Source of the DNA: Verrucomicrobia bacterium UBA1263
GTDB taxonomy: Bacteria > Verrucomicrobiota > Verrucomicrobiia > Limisphaerales > UBA1412
Assembly: GCA_002308515.1 (NCBI GenBank)
Contig: DBVN01000002.1
Span: 31,010 to 44,805 of the forward strand
Reading direction: 5' to 3'
Length of the DNA: 13,796 nt
This document shows, in pieces, positions 6,710-13,796 of the stretch; position 1 is the first letter of the stretch, and each line of letters opens with the position of its first letter. Both the position numbers and the translations under genes were made by a program. The notes beneath the pieces were generated by a model that worked only from the letters and a program-made list of their open reading frames with translations, was not told the origin of the DNA and did not search any database.

Positions 6710-6738
6710 TTGTCTAATAAGTCCGCTTCTTTTATCAT
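6710..6738 (+). promoter_or_regulatory. Likely sigma-70 promoter of the dehydrogenase-antiporter unit
   Basis: TTGTCT (6710-6715), a 17-base spacer and TATCAT (6733-6738) match four and five of six consensus bases. The transcript would start near 6745 and carry a leader of about 80 bases before the ATG at 6827. The -35 boxes of this promoter and its divergent neighbour are 21 bases apart, so one bound regulator could affect both. Confidence 0.6.
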
Positions 6739-6826
6739 CTTGTGAGCGCGGGGAAACGATCTTTGCGCGATAGGGAACACGCCCGGCCATTTCAGGTGCG
6801 GGGTGTTGGAATGATGCGTTAAAATA

Positions 6827-8131
6827 ATGAGGGTCAGTATTTTTGGTTTAGGATACGTTGGCGCGGTGACGGGAGCCTGTTTGGCTTCTCACGGCCACAA
6901 GGTGATCGGTGTCGATGTCAATCGTCAGAAAGTGGAGGATTTTGCCCAGGGGCGGCCTTCCATCATCGAGCCGGGGCTCAATCATCTGCTGGAGTCCGCG
7001 CGGGAGAAAGGATTGCTCTCCGCGACACAGGATTGCGGTCAGGCCGTCCGGGAGAGTGATGTCTCCATCGTATGTGTGGGAACGCCCAGTACCGTATCCG
7101 GTTCGCTGGATCTGAGCTTCGTGCGTCAGGTGGCGCGGGAGCTGGCGGATGCCGTCCGGGCCAAGGGAAGCAAACACCGCATCGTTTTCCGCAGTACGAT
7201 GCTGCCGGGCAGTACCGATCAGATGGTCAAAGATTTTCTGGGCGATCTGCTGAGTTCCGGTCTGGCGGAGATCTATTATTTCCCTGAATTCCTGCGGGAA
7301 GGGACCGCGGTGAAAGATTTTGAGAAACCGGCGCTGGTCGTGGTGGGCACCCGTGACGGACTGCCGCCTTCGCCGGAGATGGAGCCGCTGTTTGGTTTGC
7401 AGCCGGAAGTGGTGAAATGGAACGCCGCCGAGCTGGTGAAGTACGGATGCAATACGTTCCATGCGCTGAAACTGACCTTTGCCAACGAGATCGGCCGTCT
7501 CAGCAAGGTGCTGGGGCTGGACGCTCTGTCCGTTCTGCGGATCCTCTGCCGGGATACCAAGCTGAATATCTCCTCGGCCTATATGCGGCCGGGCAATCCT
7601 TTTGGCGGATCCTGTCTGCCCAAGGATGTACGCGCGCTGACGGACTGCGCCCGGCGCAACGGTGTGAGTATGCCGGTGATCGAGAACCTGATACCCAGCA
7701 ACAGCCAGCATCTGGCCTCGCTGCTGAAGATGGTGGAGGCATCCGGCTGCCGCGAGGTGGTCATTTTGGGATTGTCCTTCAAGCACAATACGGACGATCT
7801 GCGGGAGAGCCCGATGGTGGAAGTGGCTCAGACCCTGCTGGGACGCGGGTATCATTTGCGGATATTCGATCCGCAGCTGAATCTGGCTTCGCTGGTCGGC
7901 AGCAATAAGCGGCTGATAGACGTGCGGATGCCGCATCTGGCCTCGCTGCTGAAGCCGACTCTGGTGGAAGCTCTGGGACAGCGGGGAATGGTCATCATTT
8001 CCCAGCCGTGTGTTCCCATCGGGGATCTGAAAGCCCTGGTTACTGCCGAGCATCAGGTGCTGGATGTGAACGGCTGGACGGAGCTTCAGACGCTGCCGGT
8101 AAAATATCTCGGTTTTTGTTGGGAGATTTGA
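6827..8131 (+). CDS. algD: GDP-mannose 6-dehydrogenase-like nucleotide-sugar dehydrogenase
   Basis: This 434-residue enzyme belongs to the UDP-glucose/GDP-mannose dehydrogenase family, which oxidises the C6 hydroxyl of a sugar nucleotide to a carboxylate with two NAD+. Seen directly: Rossmann GLGYVG (8-13) followed by GVDV ending the second strand, VCVGTPS (82-88), FRSTMLPGST (121-130), PEFLREGTA (153-161), and the catalytic Cys263 in FGGSCLPKDVRALT. The YMRPGNPFGG stretch, HALKLTFANEIG (212-223), and LGLSFKHNTDDLRESP resemble Pseudomonas AlgD more than UDP-glucose dehydrogenases, which favours GDP-mannose as substrate and GDP-mannuronate as product. No alginate polymerase genes are present, so the product polymer is unknown. 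UDP-glucose or another hexose nucleotide remains possible. It is first in a plus-strand operon; the antiporter begins 34 bases on. Confidence 0.85.
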   Translation: MRVSIFGLGYVGAVTGACLASHGHKVIGVDVNRQKVEDFAQGRPSIIEPGLNHLLESAREKGLLSATQDCGQAVRESDVSIVCVGTPSTVSGSLDLSFVRQVARELADAVRAKGSKHRIVFRSTMLPGSTDQMVKDFLGDLLSSGLAEIYYFPEFLREGTAVKDFEKPALVVVGTRDGLPPSPEMEPLFGLQPEVVKWNAAELVKYGCNTFHALKLTFANEIGRLSKVLGLDALSVLRILCRDTKLNISSAYMRPGNPFGGSCLPKDVRALTDCARRNGVSMPVIENLIPSNSQHLASLLKMVEASGCREVVILGLSFKHNTDDLRESPMVEVAQTLLGRGYHLRIFDPQLNLASLVGSNKRLIDVRMPHLASLLKPTLVEALGQRGMVIISQPCVPIGDLKALVTAEHQVLDVNGWTELQTLPVKYLGFCWEI

Positions 8132-8165
8132 TCCTTCCCTTAACAAGAACTGAGAATGATTTTTT

Positions 8166-10160
8166 ATGTTGGATCTTGTTCTTGTTATAGTTGCGGGTTT
8201 GGCAGGCGCTGTGGTGGCGCGAATGCTGAACCAGCCCCTGATCCTGGGGTATATCCTGGCAGGGGTGCTGGTGGGTCCTCATACGGGAGGGACTACGGTA
8301 GATATCGCCAATGTGGAGAAACTGGCCGATATCGGTGTCGCTTTACTTTTGTTTTCCCTGGGGCTGGAGTTTTCCAAGAAAGATATCCGTTCTATTTCCG
8401 GCCTTGCCGTTTATGGCACGCTGATCCAGGTGGGGCTGACGGTCACCTGCGGTTATTTCATCGGTCAGTACGTGGGCTGGGGACTGCACAGTTCGCTCTG
8501 GTTCGGGCTGGCCATCGCGTCCTCTTCCACGGCGGTCATCATGAAGACGCTGGTCAGCCGCGGCAATATGAATACGCTTTCGGGCAAACTGATGATGGGG
8601 ATGTCCATCGTGCAGGACGTGACACTGATCCCGCTGATGATCCTGCTGCTCCAGTTCGGAAAGGAAGGCGAATTTTCCTGGGCAAGCGCGGCCATGCCGA
8701 TCGGCATGGCGGTGGCGTTCGTCGCGGTGATGCACATTTTCGGAGCAATGGTGGCGCCTTTGCTGCTGCGGTGGATCGCCCGGTGGAATTCGCGTGAGCT
8801 GTTCTCGCTGTGCATCGTGGCGCTGGGACTGGGACTGGGCTGGGTTTCTTATCAAATGGGGCTTTCTTTCGCGTTCGGCGCGTTTGTGGCCGGGCTGGTG
8901 CTGAGCGATTCGGACTATGGTCACCGGGCCTTGAGCGAGCTGGTGCCAGTGAGGGATATTTTCGGGCTGCTGTTCTTTGTCTCTATCGGGATGCTGCTGG
9001 ATGTCCGGTTCCTTTATGAGCATTTGGGAATGGTGCTTTTCCTTTTCGTTTCGGCGGCGTGTTCGCGCGGTCTGATCCTTTCGGGCATGAGCTGGCTTTT
9101 CGGCTACAGACGGGTGATCCCCATCGCGATGTTCTTCGGGATGCTGGCTATTTCCGAAATCGCGTTCGTGCTTATCCGTATGGGGCTGAATGAAGGGGCG
9201 ATCAGCGAGGAGGTCTATTCCCTGATCCTGAATACGGTCGTTGTTTCGATGGTGGTCGGACCGATCGCTTCCGGGCTGACCACGCCGGTCTATGATTTCA
9301 TCAAACGGCATTCGCGTCTGGACGGCAAGATCCGGAACATGAGTCTGCCGGAGGATTCGCTTTCTAAACATATCATCGTTGTGGGCGATGACGGAGCTTC
9401 ACGCGATATCGGCATCGTGCTGAACCGGCTGAGTCTGCCGTATGTGATCATCGAGTCGAACCACAAGGTTTACCGCCAGCTGAAGCATCTGAATCTGAAC
9501 GTTATCTATGGCGACCCTACCAGTGAGACGATCCTGACCGGCGCGGGCATCAGCCGCTGCCGGGTGCTTCTGCTGATGATGAAAGACGAGCAGACGCGCG
9601 ACAGCATCATCCGCCATGTGCGGCATATCCCTTCGGTGCGGATCATCGTCCAGGCGGATACCATCGAGGAGATGGTCCACCTACGCGGCAAGGATGAGGT
9701 GGAGGTGATCCATCCGGATTTTGAGGCGGCTTTCGAGGTCGCGCGCCAGACGCTCCTGCATCTGGGTATTCCTGCCGAGGAGATCCATCATTATCTCTCC
9801 CTTGCCCGAAAGGAGCTTTATACCGAGCCTTCTGTCCGGCACAAGGGCGGACAGGAGGATCTGGCCCGGCTTCTGCGTCAGGCTCAGCAGCGTCTGACTT
9901 CAGCCTGGGTGCAGATACCCCAGGGAGCCAACCTGATCGGCAAGACGCTGAGCGAGGCTCAGGTCCGCACTCTTTACGGTATCACGGTCACCGGTGTGAT
10001 GCGCGGCGAGGAGTTCACGCCGAATCCGCCGGCTGATTTCCGGCTTCAGGAGAAGGATTTTCTGGCCGTGATGGGCCAGCCGGAACAATGCCAGAAATGG
10101 ATACAGGACATGAAACCCAAAAATGTTGAAGAAAACAATGAGCGATCTGACTCCAAATGA
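8166..10160 (+). CDS. Kef-type CPA2 cation/proton antiporter with RCK (TrkA-N/TrkA-C) domains
   Basis: This is a 664-residue protein. Residues 1-375 form a Na+/H+ exchanger-type membrane domain of about 12 spans, with LGYILAGVLVGPHTGG (27-42), the LLLFSLGLEFS stretch (60-70), the ion-site motif SIVQDV (147-152, Asp151) and GAFVAGLVLSDSDYG (238-252). Residues about 400-535 are an RCK/TrkA-N Rossmann domain (IIVVGDD at 403-409, acidic Glu430 ending strand two, YGDPT at 448-452). Residues about 575-650 look like TrkA-C (GANLIGKTLSE). Such proteins exchange K+ or Na+ for H+ across the inner membrane and are gated by a cytoplasmic nucleotide. The glycine motif is unusual (GDDGAS instead of GxGxxG). 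The architecture resembles E. coli KefB/KefC and YbaL; no KefF/KefG-type partner is seen. The next gene starts within its 3' end. Confidence 0.92.
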   Translation: MLDLVLVIVAGLAGAVVARMLNQPLILGYILAGVLVGPHTGGTTVDIANVEKLADIGVALLLFSLGLEFSKKDIRSISGLAVYGTLIQVGLTVTCGYFIGQYVGWGLHSSLWFGLAIASSSTAVIMKTLVSRGNMNTLSGKLMMGMSIVQDVTLIPLMILLLQFGKEGEFSWASAAMPIGMAVAFVAVMHIFGAMVAPLLLRWIARWNSRELFSLCIVALGLGLGWVSYQMGLSFAFGAFVAGLVLSDSDYGHRALSELVPVRDIFGLLFFVSIGMLLDVRFLYEHLGMVLFLFVSAACSRGLILSGMSWLFGYRRVIPIAMFFGMLAISEIAFVLIRMGLNEGAISEEVYSLILNTVVVSMVVGPIASGLTTPVYDFIKRHSRLDGKIRNMSLPEDSLSKHIIVVGDDGASRDIGIVLNRLSLPYVIIESNHKVYRQLKHLNLNVIYGDPTSETILTGAGISRCRVLLLMMKDEQTRDSIIRHVRHIPSVRIIVQADTIEEMVHLRGKDEVEVIHPDFEAAFEVARQTLLHLGIPAEEIHHYLSLARKELYTEPSVRHKGGQEDLARLLRQAQQRLTSAWVQIPQGANLIGKTLSEAQVRTLYGITVTGVMRGEEFTPNPPADFRLQEKDFLAVMGQPEQCQKWIQDMKPKNVEENNERSDSK

Positions 10161-11826
10161 AAAGACGGTTGACGCTCCGGCGAATGGAGCGATGAGTGAG
10201 CATCCGACTCCAAGAAAAAAGTTTTTTTACACCTGGCGTGCCATACTGGTTCCCACGCTGGGACTCCACTGTCTGCTGACGCTGGGGCTTGTTATTGTCC
10301 CTCTTTTGCTTATTACTTTGGCTCAATTCTTTCCAAATATATTGCCTGGTGACAGCATGATCGGAATTCTTTTTATAGCTTTAGCATTTTCATTGTGTTT
10401 TACTTTGGTGATTTGGATCGGTATCCGTTTTTGGCGGAATCTGCTGATCAAGGCAGAAATTCCGGTCAACTGGGCAAAGCGCTGGCTGCCGTTGATCGCG
10501 TATCCGTTGTTTACCTTGATCGTAGCGGCGGTGTGCATGGTGTGGAGTGATGGATTTTGGAGCAGAGATTGCTGGAATGTCTATTACATAATAAACATAT
10601 ATGCAATTGTTCTCATTTTTATGGCAGCATTTTTTGGATCTCCCTGGTTGATGTTCCTGTTCAATTTAGGCTGTTTTCTTCCCAGTATCCTTTCTTTCGC
10701 GTTCTATCAAAAGCGCTTGAAAGGTTTGGAACCGATGCCGAAGGGGATGCGTGTCGCGCTATGGATGGTCATCCTGGCGTGCGCGGGAGCGTTTGGGTAC
10801 GGCTTCTATGAGCGCTCGCAAAATCTGATCGAGCCCGTGTCCAGACATGAGCATGGCAGTGGGGGACATGGTTTTGGGTATGAAGGAGGCTGGTCCAGTG
10901 TGGATCTGAGCCCTTATTATCCTTGGATACAAACTAATTTGCTGGCCAAACTGGATGAGCCTTCCACACTGACTTTGACGAACAAGATCGTCTGGGACGG
11001 AGCGGAGGCACTGTATCCGCTTTACGCGGCTTTTGCCCGGTCGGTGCTGCCGGAGTATATGCTAAAGCCGGACGCGGATGATGATAGCTATTATTATTGG
11101 AAGATGCCTGAAAAATCAGGAGTGGAGTTCCATAACACGATAGAGGGGTTCACCCGGCTGGTCAAACAAAAGGCAGATATCGTGTTCAATGCCGCGCCCT
11201 CGGCCTCGCAGAAGGAGCAGGCGCGCCGGGCCAATGCGGAGCTGACATATACTCCCATCGCCCTGGAGGCGTTCGTCTTTTTTGTCAACAGGGAGTGCCC
11301 CATTGATGAGCTGACTTCGCAGCAGATACGGGATATCTACTCCGGCAAGATCCGTGACTGGAAGGAGCTGGGAGCCCCGGCTGGCCGCATCCTCGCTTTC
11401 CAGCGTCCGGCTAATTCCGGCAGCCAGACCACGATGGAGCGGTTCATGGGAGAGACACCGCTGGTCAAGCCATTGAAAGAGGAAGTGGTCAGGGATATGG
11501 GCGGCATCATTGAGAGAGTGGCGCAGTACCGGGATGTGGCCAATGCCATCGGGTACAGTTTCCGCTACTATGCTTCCACCATGAAGGGGAGCGATTCCAT
11601 CAAGTTTCTGAAGGTGGACGGAGTGGCACCCACGCCGGAGAATATCGCTTCGCGGCGCTATCCTATGACCGGAGAGGTACTTGCCATCACCAGCCAGCAC
11701 AGCGATCCCGATTGCGCCAAGCTGATAGAATGGATCCTGGGCCCTCAGGGACAGGAGTTAGTGGAGAAAACAGGATATGTCCCTCTCCATAAGAAGGATG
11801 ATTCGTCTGAAAAGAAGCCTGAATAA
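10123..11826 (+). CDS. Polytopic membrane protein fused to a PstS-like solute-binding domain
   Basis: This is a 567-residue protein counted from ATG 10123. An ATG at 10138 has a better-placed GAAG ribosome site, and one at 10192 would remove the overlap with the antiporter gene. About five membrane spans fill residues 38-228 (near 40-70, 80-103, 121-141, 152-195, 209-228). Then comes a periplasmic-binding fold of the PBP-like (phosphate-binding PstS) type at about 285-557: DGAEALYPL (292-300), the NAAPSASQ segment (356-363), IRDIYSGKIRDWKELG (402-417), the ligand-loop NSGSQTTMERF (431-441), NAIGYSFRYYA (474-484) and a closing GPQGQELVEKTGYVPL (540-555). It would be held in the membrane with the binding domain outside. 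No PstA/B/C permease genes are nearby. Role: possible extracytoplasmic ligand sensor or transport helper; this is an inference. Confidence 0.88.
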   Translation: MLKKTMSDLTPNEKTVDAPANGAMSEHPTPRKKFFYTWRAILVPTLGLHCLLTLGLVIVPLLLITLAQFFPNILPGDSMIGILFIALAFSLCFTLVIWIGIRFWRNLLIKAEIPVNWAKRWLPLIAYPLFTLIVAAVCMVWSDGFWSRDCWNVYYIINIYAIVLIFMAAFFGSPWLMFLFNLGCFLPSILSFAFYQKRLKGLEPMPKGMRVALWMVILACAGAFGYGFYERSQNLIEPVSRHEHGSGGHGFGYEGGWSSVDLSPYYPWIQTNLLAKLDEPSTLTLTNKIVWDGAEALYPLYAAFARSVLPEYMLKPDADDDSYYYWKMPEKSGVEFHNTIEGFTRLVKQKADIVFNAAPSASQKEQARRANAELTYTPIALEAFVFFVNRECPIDELTSQQIRDIYSGKIRDWKELGAPAGRILAFQRPANSGSQTTMERFMGETPLVKPLKEEVVRDMGGIIERVAQYRDVANAIGYSFRYYASTMKGSDSIKFLKVDGVAPTPENIASRRYPMTGEVLAITSQHSDPDCAKLIEWILGPQGQELVEKTGYVPLHKKDDSSEKKPE

Positions 11827-11832
11827 CGGTTT

Positions 11833-11847
11833 TTTCCTCGGAGGAAA
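11833..11847. repeat. 15-base palindrome TTTCCTC-G-GAGGAAA after the solute-binding gene
   Basis: Perfect 7-base arms around one G lie 7 bases after the stop at 11826 and just ahead of the tRNA promoter. There is no T-run after it in either direction, and the one-base centre is a poor hairpin loop. It could be a protein-binding site. Confidence 0.35.
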
Positions 11848-11858
11848 GATAAAAAATC

Positions 11859-11887
11859 TTGCAATAAGCGGGGATTTTTGGTTTAAT
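11859..11887 (+). promoter_or_regulatory. Likely sigma-70 promoter of tRNA-Leu (and perhaps comB)
   Basis: TTGCAA (11859-11864), a 17-base spacer and TTTAAT (11882-11887) match four and five of six consensus bases. The start would fall near 11894, about 28 bases before the tRNA's first base, which is a normal distance for a processed tRNA leader. Confidence 0.6.
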
Positions 11888-11921
11888 CCCTGTCAACAGC
11901 TCGTAAGGGTTGATATGCAAT

Positions 11922-12008
11922 GCCGGCGTGGCGGAATTGGCAGACGCGCCAGACTCAAAATCTGGTGGTAGCAATACCATGAGGGTTCGAGACCCCCCGC
12001 CGGTACCA
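11922..12008 (+). tRNA. tRNA-Leu (anticodon CAA), CCA encoded
   Basis: An 87-base tRNA with a long variable arm, as in class II leucine tRNAs. The acceptor strand GCCGGCG pairs with CGCCGGT (with a G-T at the outermost pair), followed by discriminator A and an encoded CCA. The anticodon stem CCAGA/TCTGG encloses CTCAAAA, giving anticodon CAA, which reads UUG. The variable arm GGTA-GCAA-TACC and the T loop TTCGAGA are clear. The T stem has one apparent A-C mismatch at its second pair. Confidence 0.95.
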
Positions 12009-12027
12009 CCTGGGTGTAGTAGATCCT

Positions 12028-12849
12028 ATGGAAAATCATGATCATACATTCTCAGCGAAACCTCTTCTTCAGAGGATAGATCTTCTTTTTGGTCCCATTG
12101 AAATCGAACATGTAAAACCTTCTCAGATGGAAGAGACAACATGTGTCGTGATAGATGTCCTTCGCTTTACGACAACGGCGGCGATGGCGCTGGCCAATGG
12201 TGCCAGGGCGGTGATCCCGGCCAAATCTATCGGAGACGCTCTCATACTCCATGAGAAATATCCCGGTTCCTTGCTGGCCGGGGAAAGAGGCGGATCCAAG
12301 ATCGGAGCGGATCTGACCGGCGGAAGAGATTTCGATCTGGGCAATTCTCCGCGGGAATTCACGCGGTCTGCCGTGGAAGGACGTGTAGTGATCTCCACAA
12401 CGACCAACGGGACGATCGCTTTGAATGCCTGCAAAGGGGCTGTAAATGTGATGGCGGCTTCTTTCCTGAACGCGGTGGCGACGGTCTCCTGGATATTGAA
12501 GCATCCTACGGAGAGGGTCTGTCTGGTTTGTTCCGGTACTCATGGGGAGAATTCTTATGAGGATATGCTGGGCGCGGGAGCCGTGGCCAGTATGCTGATC
12601 CGTTCCCGTTCCTCCGGACTGTATAAAGGGCTGACAGGGCTTTCCTATTCCGATTCCGTGCTGGCCTGCTGTATGCTGTATCAGCAAGCCTGCCGCCAGG
12701 GACTGAAGGAACATTTCTCCCTCTCGCGCAATGGCAAGAATCTGGGATCATTTCCGCATTTGGCCGAGGATGTGCCTTATGCCGCCAGAACGGATACGTG
12801 CCGCTTTGCCATTCTGCTGAAAGACGGACAGCTCAGAATAGCGGAATAA
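12028..12849 (+). CDS. comB: ComB-family 2-phosphosulfolactate phosphatase
   Basis: This 273-residue protein matches the ComB family, Mg-dependent acid phosphatases first defined as converting 2-phosphosulfolactate to sulfolactate in methanogen coenzyme M synthesis. Family motifs in order: VVIDVLRFTTTA (40-51, with the conserved Asp43), LLAGERGG (82-89), FDLGNSPREF (102-111), STTTNGTIAL (123-132), ASFLNA (144-149) and SGTHGENSYEDMLGAG (169-184). The first 16 or so residues form an extension relative to the usual start near RIDLLF. No other coenzyme M or sulfolactate gene is near, so the real substrate in this host is open. The ATG lies only 20 bases after the tRNA-Leu 3' end with no obvious promoter between, so it may be transcribed with the tRNA. 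No good Shine-Dalgarno sequence is seen. Confidence 0.9.
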   Translation: MENHDHTFSAKPLLQRIDLLFGPIEIEHVKPSQMEETTCVVIDVLRFTTTAAMALANGARAVIPAKSIGDALILHEKYPGSLLAGERGGSKIGADLTGGRDFDLGNSPREFTRSAVEGRVVISTTTNGTIALNACKGAVNVMAASFLNAVATVSWILKHPTERVCLVCSGTHGENSYEDMLGAGAVASMLIRSRSSGLYKGLTGLSYSDSVLACCMLYQQACRQGLKEHFSLSRNGKNLGSFPHLAEDVPYAARTDTCRFAILLKDGQLRIAE

Positions 12850-12884
12850 AAGTAAGCGGAGAAGATAAAGTTTTTAGGGCGAAG

Positions 12885-12915
12885 GCTTCTCTTTCTGTGA
12901 TTTAAGAAAAGAAGC
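12885..12915 (+). terminator. Possible weak hairpin terminator after comB
   Basis: GCTTCT...TTTCT and AAGAAA..GAAGC pair imperfectly around a loop of about seven bases. A T-run occurs only about 20 bases later (near 12933-12938), so this is not a standard intrinsic terminator. It may instead be a leader structure of the thioredoxin reductase gene. Confidence 0.3.
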
Positions 12916-12947
12916 TCAAACCGCCTGTTTCATTTTTTAGGATATAT

Positions 12948-13796
12948 ATGGAAAATTTGGTTATTATCGGTGCCGGCTGTGCCGGACATACAGCGGCTGT
13001 GTATGCCGCGCGCGCTAATTTGAAACCGCTCGTCTTTGCGGGACCGACCCCCGGCGGACTGATCACGACCACCGGAGTAGTGGAGAATTTCCCCGGCTTC
13101 CCGGAAGGAGTGGAAGGCTTTGACCTGGTATCGAAAATACAGGCTCAGGCCGAACGATTTGGGGCACGGGTCGAGTTTTCCGCGGTCGAATCGGTGGACC
13201 TCAGTATGAAGCCGTTCCAGCTGAAAGTGGAAGGAGAGACCATCCAGACCACGGCGCTGATCGTGGCCACCGGTGCCGCGCATCGGCATCTGGGACTGGA
13301 ATCCGAGGCCAAACTGGAGAGAAAAGGCGTGACCTATTGCGCTACCTGCGACGGAGCCTTGCCGGTCTTCCGCAACCAGCCGCTGGTCGTGGTGGGCGGC
13401 GGTGATTCCGCCTGCGAAGAAGCCCTGCATCTGACCCAGTTCGGCTCCAAAGTGTACCTGATCCACCGCAGAGATACCCTGCGCGCCTCCAAGATCATGG
13501 CCGACAGAGTGTTGAGCAATCCCAAGATCCAACCGGTCTGGGACTCGGTCGTGACCGAAGTGCTGGATGTGGCTCAGGGTAAAGTGACCGGCATCCGGGT
13601 CAAAAACGTCAAAACCAGCGAAGAAACGACGATTCCCTGCGCGGGAGTCTTTGTCGCCATTGGTCACGCGCCCAATAACAGCTTGTTCGATGGACAGTTA
13701 GAGATGGACGCCGCCGGATATATCCTCCGCTGGAACGGGACCACCGAGACGAACATCCCCGGTGTGTTTGTGGCGGGCGACTGCGCGGATCCTCGT
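12948..13796 (+). CDS. trxB: Thioredoxin reductase (NADPH, FAD), 3' end cut by window edge
   Basis: The frame runs open from ATG 12948 to the last base (283 codons); about 30 residues are probably missing compared with the usual 310-320. The enzyme passes electrons from NADPH through FAD and a cysteine pair to thioredoxin in the cytoplasm. Seen directly: FAD Rossmann GAGCAG (8-13), VENFPGFPEG (45-54), IVATGA (105-110), the redox pair Cys131-Ala-Thr-Cys134 followed by DGA, the NADPH Rossmann GGGDSACEEA (150-159), HRRDTLRA (173-180) whose arginines favour NADPH, FVAIGHAPN (235-243), and the FAD-binding VAGDCAD near the cut. The usual GGQL near residue 37 reads GGLI here. AGGA placed 5 bases before the ATG is one of the few good ribosome sites in the window. 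Confidence 0.95.
   Translation, partial: MENLVIIGAGCAGHTAAVYAARANLKPLVFAGPTPGGLITTTGVVENFPGFPEGVEGFDLVSKIQAQAERFGARVEFSAVESVDLSMKPFQLKVEGETIQTTALIVATGAAHRHLGLESEAKLERKGVTYCATCDGALPVFRNQPLVVVGGGDSACEEALHLTQFGSKVYLIHRRDTLRASKIMADRVLSNPKIQPVWDSVVTEVLDVAQGKVTGIRVKNVKTSEETTIPCAGVFVAIGHAPNNSLFDGQLEMDAAGYILRWNGTTETNIPGVFVAGDCADPR

Noticed and set aside
6848..8146. 432-codon open frame on the minus strand opposite the GDP-mannose dehydrogenase gene
   Set aside because: The plus-strand frame has full-length family motifs. The antisense product is rich in Gln, His and Arg with no recognisable domain, as expected from the complement of GC-rich codons.
8343..9371. 342-codon minus-strand frame opposite the antiporter
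   Set aside because: The product is extremely rich in His, Arg, Gln and Asp with no fold signature. It mirrors membrane-span codons of the real gene.
1..13796. CRISPR arrays, insertion sequences, phage genes or attachment sites
   Set aside because: I saw no regularly spaced repeats, transposase or integrase motifs. The tRNA-Leu is followed directly by comB, with no integrase and no evident duplicated tRNA end within the window.

Overview
The window is a gene-dense bacterial segment with about eleven protein genes, two of them cut by the window edges, and one tRNA. No stretch over 300 bases lacks a gene. The host looks like a Gram-negative, carbohydrate-using bacterium. Several genes carry signal peptides or many membrane segments, and the best promoters match the ordinary sigma-70 pattern (for example TTGTCA-17 nt-TATACT), not the Bacteroidetes type. 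Shine-Dalgarno signals are weak throughout. Coding GC is moderately high except in one island. A member of the Verrucomicrobia/Lentisphaerae group fits, but that placement is an inference and cannot be fixed from this sequence alone.

Left part, minus strand (1-4519). The order of transcription runs from high to low coordinates: a secreted GH26 beta-mannanase, three small tandem-duplicated membrane proteins of unknown function, a maltose/galactoside-type O-acetyltransferase, and then, after a 104-base gap with its own likely promoter, a secreted Sel1-repeat protein cut by the left edge. The first five genes have short gaps and look like one operon. The three membrane genes are clear paralogues and are richer in A+T than their neighbours. 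They are the most novel part of the window.

Middle part, minus strand (4552-6688). A glucose/ribose- or ureide-permease-like transporter and a ribokinase form a two-gene unit. It is driven by a strong promoter and ends at a strong intrinsic terminator just ahead of the mannanase. This is probably a uptake-and-phosphorylation pair for ribose or a similar sugar.

Right part, plus strand (6710-13796). A divergent promoter drives a GDP-mannose 6-dehydrogenase-like enzyme, a Kef-type cation/proton antiporter with a cytoplasmic RCK module, and a membrane protein fused to a PstS-like solute-binding domain whose start lies inside the antiporter gene. Next come a tRNA-Leu(CAA) with its own promoter, a ComB-family phosphatase that starts 20 bases after the tRNA, and a thioredoxin reductase cut by the right edge.
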